DNA of 64,000 bases from Crotalaria pallida (lineage: Eukaryota > Streptophyta > Magnoliopsida > Fabales > Fabaceae), in NCBI GenBank assembly GCA_037953625.1, contig CM075652.1:15520501-15584500 (forward strand). The letters run 5' to 3'. The translations under genes were made by a program, and so were the position numbers. The notes under the pieces are model-generated. The model ran no database searches and was not told the origin of the DNA. It saw nothing but the letters and a program-made list of their open reading frames with translations. Positions 1 through 8,306 of the stretch are shown here, in pieces (the stretch's first letter is position 1; every line of letters starts with the position of its first letter).

Positions 1-333
1 TCAGTTAAACACATGCAAGAAAAGAAAGTCACCCTTCTTCTCCCTTTCTCTCCCTGTCGCGGCACTATCAACAAATTGATGTGTGTGACAACCAACATAT
101 ATAATATTTTCTTATTAATTAGTTTGTATTTATTTTAATACATATTCATATATTTTATTATAATTTATCATACATTTAGGTTATATTTTACTTGGAAAGA
201 TTTTTATGTGCAGATTTTTACTTGGAAATATTTTGCTTAGAAAATAATGCAAGAGTGGCGTGTGAGAGGAAGAAAGATAAGTTATTGGATCAATTTTGCT
301 ATTTTGGGCCCAAAATATGGAAGAAGCAACATA
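1..333. other. intergenic, no gene seen
   Basis: AT-rich sequence with no supported coding region. The only reading frame is short and has no recognisable domain. Confidence 0.5.
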
Positions 334-342
334 TAATTAAAA

Positions 343-859
343 GGTTAAACTACTCATTTGGTCTCTTACCTTATTTTTTTATTTCTATTTAGTCCCTTAC
401 GTTTTAAATCGTTAACACCGTTAGTCCCAACCGTTAGTATTCTTTGTTTATTTGAAATCGTCTTCCTTCTACTCGATACTAGTGAATAGCTAAGCTCCGA
501 CACACGTTTTTGGCTCTTCAGTTTGTGCCCTAGAAGATGAAACGTTTCCCTTCAAAAGGTTGTGAATGAGTTTCTGAAACATTCTCCCTTCCTCCCTTGA
601 GAAGAAGGTGAAAGGTAGGCTTCAAAACAATAACGTTTTGGGCCAAAAATTATGTGGACACAGAGAGGGACACGTATTCACACCACGTGTATAATTAATG
701 GCCACGTAGGATTAAAATTGACAACGTTAATAGCAACTGATGGTTAGGACTAAAGGTGTTAACGATTTGAAACGTAAGGAACCAAATTGACACCAAATAA
801 AAGTAAGGGACCAAATTGAAATAAAAAATAAGGTACAGGACCAAATGAGCAGTTTAGCC
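343..859. mobile_element. Non-autonomous TIR element, Mutator-like (MULE-MITE)
   Basis: The left end reads GGTTAAACTACTCATTTGG and the right end is its near-perfect inverse (reverse complement GGCTAAACTGCTCATTTGG). The inverted match continues inward for roughly 90-125 bp with small gaps. A 9-bp direct repeat TAATTAAAA flanks it at 334-342 and 860-868, the target-duplication length typical of Mutator-like elements. There is no transposase, so it must be mobilised in trans. The family assignment is inferred from target-site length and long TIRs. Confidence 0.8.
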
Positions 860-869
860 TAATTAAAAA

Positions 870-1832
870 GAGTTTTCATTTTTGGCCCTCAAACCTGAGA
901 TATTGGCCTCCATTTCACTTTTTCAAGGACAAAATTGCCCTTCCCAGTGTTATTTTTTTTTCGTGTTTACATAGACGGAAACCATTATATTATAAAGTCT
1001 CGTCTTCCTCCTGACGGAAAGTATTCCGTCTATGGCAAAACGGAAGACTTAAATTATTTTTCCGTCTCATCAGAGACAAAAATATTAATAATTTTCATGC
1101 TGCTCCTATGAAATACTAGAACACTCACACTAATACCAGAACACTCATACTATGTTTTACTACTTTAGAACATCCTGTGGCAATAAATAATTGTCTAATA
1201 AAGTCAAACCATAAATGATAAAACATTATTATAGCGGTGAAAGGATGATTTTGATTTTGCAGACAACCATAAAAATCGATATGCAATTTCATTAAAGTGG
1301 GTGAGTGGGATGGAAAAGCATACCAATGCCAGTGATAACATTTGAAGAAACAGAATTGAATCCCTTAAGGTTGAGGAGCTGTAAGCCAGATCTCACATAA
1401 AGCTACAACAATGTATCCAATAGATATCCTCTGGATCATCATATTTAAAAATAAAAAGGTTAGGTAGTGTAGTGCAACTAAAATGCTAGGAAAAAAAGAA
1501 AAAGAAATAGGGTTGGTGATGGAGTAATGGGAGGGGAAGTAAGTACCTGTGAAATGCCAAGAAAAATAAATAGGTAACAGCAACAGCAGCATTCCGTCTC
1601 ACCATAAACGAAAAAATAATTTAATTCTTCCGTCTTGCCATAGACAGAATACTTTCCGTCAGAGGAAGACGAAACTTTATAATATAATGGTTTTCGTCTC
1701 TGTAAGAACGGAAAGGCCTTTCCGTCTGTTGATAGATAGATGGAAAAAATAACACGGGGAAGGACAATTTTCTCCTTGAAAAAGTGAAATGGGAGCTAAA
1801 GTCTCAGGTTTGGGGGTCAAAAATCAAAACTC
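870..1832. mobile_element. Long-TIR transposon abutting the previous element
   Basis: The left arm (870 to about 1075) and right arm (about 1593-1832) are inverted copies of roughly 200-240 bp, rich in TTCCGTCT-type motifs. The ends are GAGTTTTCATTTTTGG and its near inverse. An 8-bp repeat ATTAAAAA lies at 862-869 and 1833-1840; a 9-bp duplication with one mismatch is also possible, so hAT or MULE cannot be separated. The internal segment is unique and includes a possible captured exon on the minus strand. Confidence 0.7.
1366..1433 (-). pseudogene. Possible captured exon fragment, HGSNAT-like acetyltransferase
   Basis: On the minus strand, just after a CAG that looks like a splice acceptor, the sequence reads QRISIGYIVVALCEIWL. 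This resembles the conserved membrane segment of plant heparan-alpha-glucosaminide N-acetyltransferase-like proteins. It lies between the two arms of the surrounding TIR element, as expected of a Pack-type transposon carrying a host gene piece. Only about 22 residues support the call, and no other exon of the family was found nearby. The resemblance is from memory of the family, so it is tentative. Confidence 0.35.
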
Positions 1833-2339
1833 ATTAAAAAAAGAAATAGATAGAAACTCTAACAAAATGTAATCTAGAGATAACAAATTAGAAGATAGAT
1901 TTAAAGGCAGAACAATTCTCTCTACGAAGAACTAGACGGCTATTGAAAACTGAAGCAATTCTTCTCATTCATCTTATGGTACGATTATTTCTATTTTTCA
2001 TGCCTTATTTCTATTTTTGGTTTGTATCATGAATATGAGTGAATAGTTTTCTGCTTTCTAAGGACTAGGATTGGCCCATGGAGGCATTGACATGATGTTT
2101 TGATATTTTTTTTATCTTTTATTTATGCTAGACTATTTTTATTTAATTCTAGTTTTCTTAATGCTTGTGATTGTACAGAGCTCTATAATTACATGATCCC
2201 AAATAGTAAGGGAAGAACGGAAAGGTAAACCTTAATATTTGATTTAATTGCTGAGAGAATTTTCATTGTATTATCGAAGATGTTCTGTCGTAGAATTATT
2301 GGACTTGGACTTTCCAGCCAAGTATCCAGCAATTCTACT

Positions 2340-3251
2340 TGTTGATGTCAGACGTAAGGAGGGCACCTTGAATAGCAAGATACCCACACTCTGGTCGTTT
2401 ACTTGAGTGTTGTGTGTGTGTATGAATGAGCCAGTCAGATGCATACCTTTTTGTCTTACCAGGCTTTATATAGGCATACCCGCTTTGGTGGTGTTGATTG
2501 CTGCCATCATGAGGCAGGTGAAGTTTCTTGTAAACGGTAGAATGTAATGGCGGGTATCATAACGTGCAGGATCCAATGCTCAACAGGATAACGGATTTCC
2601 TTGGATTCCCTGACACGTACAGCTGACATGATGACTTCTTACCGGTATGCCGGTTGGTATCAACTCCATTGGGCCACTAAGGCCTCTTAACGGTATGCCG
2701 GAATCAGCTCCATTGGGCCACTAAGACCTCTTACCGGTATGCTGGTATCAGCTCCATTGGGCCACTAAGGCCTCTTACCGGTATGCTGGTCTGAAAAGAC
2801 TTGGGCCTCTATGGCCTCATATCGGAATACCGGTTTAATGGATACGGTCCATAACAGGAGAACTTAATGGATTTGATGTGCAATAATTACTACCATAGTG
2901 GAAATTAGGAACCTTTGGGTACGCACGTTACTAGATTCTGAAATGAACTAATCTTCTATATTAAGATAATTCCCCTTTAAAATAAATCTAGCATAATAAA
3001 AGAGATATCACTAAATATTGTCGACGCTGATATATCTGTGGTGAAACTAATCCTTAAAAATTTTACAATTCAAATCTTTGCAAAATCTTTTATTTTGTTG
3101 ATTCAATCTCTTATTTTATTTTGATATCGCTAAACTAATATTGGTTTAGATAATCCGTACTTATAATTTGTTGGTACTAAACAAACAAAATCCATGTGGA
3201 GACAATACTCTTTGTACTAGTAGGATAATCTGTGCACTTGCGGGCTATCAA
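2340..3251 (+). mobile_element. Probable 5' LTR of a decayed Ty3/gypsy element
   Basis: This sequence lies directly upstream of a tRNA-Asp-type primer-binding site and contains a TATA-like TTTATATAGG near 2463. A four-unit minisatellite also sits inside it. The right end (CTATCA) is placed just before the primer site. The left end is uncertain: 2340 is only a plausible TGTTGATG start, and no target duplication was found. No matching 3' LTR occurs in the window. Confidence 0.4.
2638..2817. repeat. Minisatellite, four units of about 44 bp
   Basis: Units start at 2638 (48 bp), 2686, 2730 and 2774 (44 bp each). Each begins CTTACCGGTATGC or a close variant and ends in (A/T)(A/T)GGCCT or AAGACCT. 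The third unit is closest to the second, and the fourth is the most diverged. The array sits inside the presumed Ty3/gypsy LTR. Confidence 0.85.
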
Positions 3252-3255
3252 GAAT

Positions 3256-3273
3256 TGGCGCCATTGCCGGGAA
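3256..3273 (+). promoter_or_regulatory. Retroelement primer-binding site (tRNA-Asp type)
   Basis: TGGCGCCATTGCCGGGAA matches, at about 16 of 18 positions, the complement of a plant tRNA-Asp 3' end, which many plant Ty3/gypsy elements (Athila/Ogre group) use to prime reverse transcription. It sits a few bases after the presumed LTR end and about 190 bp before a gag start. Confidence 0.7.
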
Positions 3274-3465
3274 TTTTGTTTTTGTTAATATTATATTATA
3301 AGTTGATTAGATTAAACCACTTTTTTATTTATTTTTGTTTTTCTACAGGGATCTCTCTTGTATGCGAAGTCCTAGACTTGTGACACTTGTTCAAGAAACA
3401 AATCTTGATATTTAAAGAACTTTTCATCACAAAAGAAGGAGACAACAAAGATTTGAAAATGTACA

Positions 3466-3803
3466 ATGGCGGAGAACGGTGATCTTACAGCGTTGAATGA
3501 TTATGGCACCCCCACAATCAAAGGGTTGCATTCTAATGTGGTCATGCCACCTATTGAAGCCAACAATTTTGAGATCAAGATAAGTTTTGTTAATGTATTC
3601 CAACAGACTCAATTTGGAGGTTTGCCTTCAGATGATCTTAATCTCTATGTTGACAACTTCCTCCAATATTGTGATACTGTGAGGACCAATAATAGAGTCC
3701 AATCCGATGCTATCAGACAAAGGCTGCTTCATTTTTAATTAAGTGGTGATGCATTAACTTGGTTGTGCTCTTTTTCACTGGACTACTTCAAAACTTGGGA
3801 TAT
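3466..3803 (+). pseudogene. Ty3/gypsy gag fragment
   Basis: An ATG at 3466 opens a 90-residue frame starting MAENGDLTALNDYG. It ends at a TAA (3736-3738), but the same frame continues after the stop with LSGDALTWL and further residues to 3803. The pattern of a leucine/phenylalanine-rich stretch, then DAIRQRLLHF, a stop, and SGDALTWL fits the retrotransposon gag core of Athila-like elements. The element is truncated at 3803 by a mini-CACTA insertion, and no pol follows. Confidence 0.6.
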
Positions 3804-4051
3804 CACTACAATATTTTGGCTTTAGGTCATGCACGAAAACCGTGGCCTAAAGTTTAGACCACGATTTTTTGAGCATAGTACTTATTGCAAGGGCTATTTC
3901 AATACACCACGGTTTTTTGACTTTAGGGCACAATACAATGAAAAGCGTGATCCAAAATAGAGGCAAAATCCACGGTTTTAAAAATCACCAATAATAGGCC
4001 ACAATTTTCTAAATTGTCAAAAGGCCATGGTTTTGTGCTTGATGTTGTAAG
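3804..4051. mobile_element. Miniature CACTA-like element
   Basis: It begins CACTACAATATTTTGG, the classic CACTA start, and carries short subterminal motifs in both orientations (variants of ACCGTGGCCTAAAG). The other end, read inverted, is CTTACAACATCAAGC, a degraded partner. A TAT triplet flanks both sides (3801-3803 and 4052-4054), matching the 3-bp target duplication of the superfamily, though a 3-bp match could be chance. There is no coding capacity. Confidence 0.45.
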
Positions 4052-4089
4052 TATAGGTAGAATATAAGTCTACGAGAATACTTAAAACA

Positions 4090-5330
4090 TACATTGAAAA
4101 ATTAATATCTAATAAAACTTAGAGGAGAAGATGTTTTTGAAAAATTAGATTATCTAGCAAGATTAACAAGTCTAGAATTTTTAGAAAAAGATTTGATAAG
4201 TCATAGACAAGTAGTAATTAAATTGGAAAAAGATATAGCAAAATGACATTAGTTAAATATGTGTATAAAAGATATATGCCGTATAGATAAATTCATATGT
4301 CAATATGAAAAATACTATTACCAATTAAATCATTCAGACTATGGAATATACAAATAATTATTTATAAATAAATTTCCCCAATAGGATAAGTACTAAGATA
4401 AAGATGGGAGGATGATCCTAGAAATAGCCCCACTGTTAGGTGGACTAATATTAATCGTTAAAAATATGATTAGAGAAATATGTATTAATAATGTTCACCA
4501 AAAAAAAAAAGAAATATGTATTAATAATATTATTAGTAGCAAATTAAAATTGATAGACAATATCTACTGTAATAAAAATGATTTAGAATTACCTGGATAA
4601 TATGGTTGTGAAAATTGTTGTGAATAATCTTTCAAGAAGAAAAGAGCACATAAAAATAAATTATATAATTTTTTTATAAAAAAAAAAAGAGAAATCCTAA
4701 ACAGAAATATTAAAAGTGATATTTTATGAAAAATACCCCTAAAAAATATTTTTGAAAAGGAAAAAAAACTCATAGATGTTGGATGTGTGATGAAGATGGA
4801 CATTATGCTAATAAATGTCCTAAAAAAAATCCGAGAAAGTTAAAATTCTCACAATAGCATAAGAAAATAATTTAGAATCATTTATAGATTGGGATATAAG
4901 TTCAAATGAACAAATATATGAACATATGTCTCATTCTTCATAAGAAAGCACTGATTAATCAAGTTAGTACATTCATAAAAGTATTTATACCAATTGAGAA
5001 TTTTGAATCTACATAATCATGTGCGTGTGTAGATATAAGAACTACAATATGCTTAGCGGATAAAACTTTAATTCTGAATAGATATCGGATTAGATTAGAA
5101 AAAATCACTAAAATCCGTTTTAGTATATAAATCTGAAAAGTATATTAATCAGACATTTTTCTTGACTAAAATGATTATAAATAGAAAAACATTTCTTGTA
5201 CCATCTATATAACAACAAGAGTTTCATCATAAACGGAAAAACATATTCAGATATTGCATCTTGGTCATTTGTTATTCTAAAGATTGTAGCCATATCTTTA
5301 GAATTAGTCATTAACTCGAGAGTCATTTTT
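4090..5330 (+). pseudogene. Decayed endogenous pararetrovirus relic (caulimovirid-like)
   Basis: Lysine-rich coding debris in several frames, with many stops and slips. The clearest mark is a CCHC zinc knuckle at 4777-4818 reading CWMCDEDGHYANKC, embedded in a basic region (about 4630-4850). Upstream (about 4120-4400) is an acidic and aromatic stretch with FICQYEKYYYQL, as in caulimovirid capsid regions. Downstream (about 5030-5240), debris resembles a retroviral-type protease segment. The order capsid, zinc knuckle, protease fits Caulimoviridae. No reverse transcriptase remains: a copia polypurine tract and LTR follow at about 5377. It cannot make a functional protein. A diverged retrotransposon gag is the main alternative. 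Confidence 0.5.
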
Positions 5331-5388
5331 AAGTTAATAATTTTTCCAAATTGAAATTATACAATTAATTTTGCCCAAGTGGGAGATT

Positions 5389-5829
5389 GTTGAAATTATT
5401 TTAATATTCCTATGGGCTGCAATTAATTGTAATATTTAGTTTTAATAAAAACAGGTTAATAATATGATTTATTTAGAGATGTTTTTATGCCCAGCTATTT
5501 GGTGATCTATTATGGGCTTGGATATCTGAAATCTTGATCGGTGTGGGAAACACAGTGTTGGCCTAAACACTTTTTGGTCCATTGTGGGTGGAGACTAGGG
5601 TTAATAGATTATAAATTGGCTAAGTCCCCTATGCTGTCACAGAGACATAATACAAACAAATGTATCCACTCACAGTTTGCCCGATCGATAGCTGTTGAGG
5701 TATAGGAGTTAGTGATCAAGCAAGGAAGACCTTGTCATTCCTTTTTTTCAGGATTCTGAAAAGGTATCACTGTTATAGTTCCTGATCATATCTTCTACAA
5801 TGTTATAGTTCCTGATTATGTCTTCTACA
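5389..5829 (+). mobile_element. Ty1-copia LTR with polypurine tract, element otherwise missing
   Basis: A polypurine tract CAAGTGGGAGA (5376-5386) sits just before TGTTGAAATTA, the arrangement found at the 3' LTR of plant copia elements. The intact copia element later in this window has the same CAAGTGGGAGA. The right end near 5829 is approximate and may be complicated by a small duplication of GTTATAGTTCCTGAT. No internal copia coding sequence lies to the left, so this is a truncated remnant. Confidence 0.55.
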
Positions 5830-5930
5830 AGTAAGTAAGTCCAAACTTTTGTATTTTAATTTCACTGTTTTAATTTCATATAATCGCATATATTAATATG
5901 GCTTATTTATGTTTTTCATTCTTGAAAGTT

Positions 5931-6400
5931 TGGGGTGTTTTGGTTTTGGTCCCTAGAATTTTTTTGACCTTGACTCATCCTTAAGTGTTTTGAAAATTTA
6001 GTTTTAGTCCCTGTTGTTAAGAAAAATATGTTAACTGCTGATGTGGCTAATGAAACGTCACGCATGTCAGCATGCACGTCTGTAAGTCTTGCGTGTCATA
6101 TGCAAAATAATGTGGATGATCCGAACTAGCAGAAGTCGAAGGGGCAAAGCCCAATCACAAACACATATGGGTTGGGCTTTGGCTGTTTTTGGCTCATGTG
6201 GGTTTAGATCATCTACGTCATCCTACAGGTGGCAAGCAATATAATACTTGCACACATGTATGCTGATGTGACATTCCGTTAGCCACATCAACAATTAACA
6301 AATTTTTCTTAACGGTATGGACTAAAACCAAATTTTCAAAGCAATTAAGGATGAGTCAATGTCAAAAAAAACTTCTAGGTACTAAAATCAAAACACTCAC
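5931..6400. mobile_element. TIR element, MULE-MITE-like
   Basis: The left part (about 5931-6050, GGGTGTTTTGGTTTTGG onward, TGACTCATCCTTAA) and right part (about 6280-6400) are inverted copies over about 120 bp. The core is a GC-richer hairpin containing TGGGTTGGGC-like motifs. No clear target duplication was found, so the exact ends are approximate. Confidence 0.55.
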
Positions 6401-7061
6401 AACCTTAATCAGTATTTAAAACGAATGGTAAAGATTGCAAGGTATATTAATATGTTAGATTTCACGAGGAATACGAGAGACACTCATATTATTTAGCAAT
6501 ATTTTTTTAATAATTTATTACTTCTAGTCTTATATATAAGATTTTTTAAGGAATTTTTTTTATCATATCAGTAAGTTCTTGTTCAAATAATTTTCATTCT
6601 AACATATTAATACACTCAAAACGCTCTTATTTTTAGTGACAAACTCAGAAATTTTAAGTTGTGAAGGCGAAACATATTATTAAAATATTATAGTGTTAAT
6701 TAATTTTTAAAATATACAAATTTGAAAAATTGTCACTAAAAATCTAAATTTAACATGTTTTGATTTATTAAATACATTATTTATCATACAAAATTACGTT
6801 TTTTACTATTTTAAATAATGTTGGAAAAGCATTGTTAAAAAATGTAAAAATCTTTTTATAAACAAACTCATCAATAAAAAATTACGAAAAATATGATTAA
6901 TGGATTACAACAAATTCAAAGAAAAAATTATTATACGTATGATGATTTTCATTTGTCCTTTTCTCATTTTTCGTAGCATACCCTCTTTTTTTTCAATTTT
7001 TAGCAATAATACCCAAAAAAATCCTTTTTACTTTATGTGAATATTCATATATAATATATAG
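6401..7061. other. intergenic, AT-rich, no gene seen
   Basis: Very AT-rich sequence with frequent stops in all frames and no recognisable RNA gene or transposon end. Confidence 0.5.
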
Positions 7062-7323
7062 TTACTTTGGTCACCGAAAATTACATTAGTCTTCAATTTA
7101 GTTCTTAAAAGATTTTTGACATTAATTAATTTAATCTTCCAAAAATTAATATGGCATCACGCACATTGATTTTTTAAGGGACTTATTTGATGTCCATATG
7201 AATCTTTTGGGATCCAAAATTTACACTTCGTGATGTCATTTTAATCTTTGGGAATTAAATTGTTGCCAAAAATCTTTTGGGATTAAAATGATGACCAATG
7301 TATTTTTCGGAGACTAAAGTGAA
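7062..7323. mobile_element. MITE with inverted ends
   Basis: The left end TTACTTTGGTCACCGAAAA and the inverted right end (TTCACTTTAGTCTCCGAAAA) match. The similarity runs inward for about 60 bp with AGATTTTTGRCA shared, and internal direct and inverted copies of AAAAATCTTTTGGGAT are present. Target duplication is not clear. Confidence 0.5.
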
Positions 7324-8165
7324 TATTAACTCAATAAATTATATTCATGTGCATGAGTTTTTATTTGGAAATTAAATATTATTAGCAATGATAATATTAT
7401 GGATATTATTGTAAATGTATAGTTGAATAATAATTTTATTTTATTATTCAAAAATACACAAATTTCTTTTTATTTCACTAAATTGCCCAAATTGTCAATT
7501 TCGGGAAAAGCTATTATATATTTTACATACAAAAAATTATTTAGTATATTATGAATTTTTTAGTTATTTTATAATATTTATTATTAGTTAGAAAGGTTAT
7601 GAAATTGGAAGAATAAGTTATAGTGTGGTTAGTTTTTGAGAAATTCCCTCAACCAGAGAATTTAATGGTTGCCAAAGAACCTAAAATCACAAAACTTCAA
7701 AAGAACTAGCGAGAGGAGCCTTACGAGGCTGTGACTTACATGAAGCTTAGATGTACTTTATATAAGTATATTCTAGCTAATTATAAATTTTTGAGGTCAT
7801 TTAGAAATCTTTAAGAATTTTTGAGAAAATATCTTATTAATCGAGTAATTTGTGAGAGGTATTTGTGTTGACCCAAATTGACCTATTTCGTGCCTATTGC
7901 CACCGTAAGACTACTTCTATACGTCTTCTTATGTCTATATAGATATATATTATGAGTGACTTATTAAAAAATAAAAACTTTTTTATAAAAAAATTGGATT
8001 TCATGTATATGTACCTAAACCACTAAAACTCTTTTTATAACCCACTCACCTTCCTAAACACACTATGATCACCATTAACCCTACCTAAGCCCCCTCCACT
8101 CACCTTTATAGACCAAATCAGACTTCAGTTATCATGTCTTGCTCATTCACTCAACAATCAGTATA
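7324..8165. other. intergenic, no gene seen
   Basis: AT-rich spacer. Homology to the upstream region of the second RLP gene starts near the end of this stretch (about 8168). Confidence 0.5.
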
Positions 8166-8167
8166 CA

Positions 8168-8306
8168 CAAACATCAATGTAACTAATTAAAACCACAATA
8201 AATAATCGATCAAATAGGTGACTTATCTTCATTTAGTTGCTGCCTATATATACATTCTTAAGTTCAATATCCCAAAAACCTTCCATAGAGAGTTGAGTTG
8301 TTCAAC
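8168..8306 (+). promoter_or_regulatory. Core promoter and 5' UTR of RLP copy 1
   Basis: A block around AATTAAAACCACAATAAAT, then ATAGGTGACTTATCTTC and TTTAGTTGCTGCC, is shared with the upstream region of RLP copy 2 (about 18314-18493). It ends in a TATATATA at 8245-8252, about 55 nt before the ATG. Copy 3 has a related block on the minus strand (about 34490-34560). Confidence 0.6.

Noticed and set aside
2638..2817. CRISPR-like repeat array
   Set aside because: Units are adjacent with no unique spacers, and the context is a eukaryotic retroelement; it is a minisatellite.
8298..8306. RLP start at TTG (also 18485 and 34407)
   Set aside because: Open frames extend to TTG codons giving MFN- or MIT-leaders, but plant translation starts at ATG. 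The conserved ATGs at 8307, 18494 and 34398 directly begin the signal peptide.
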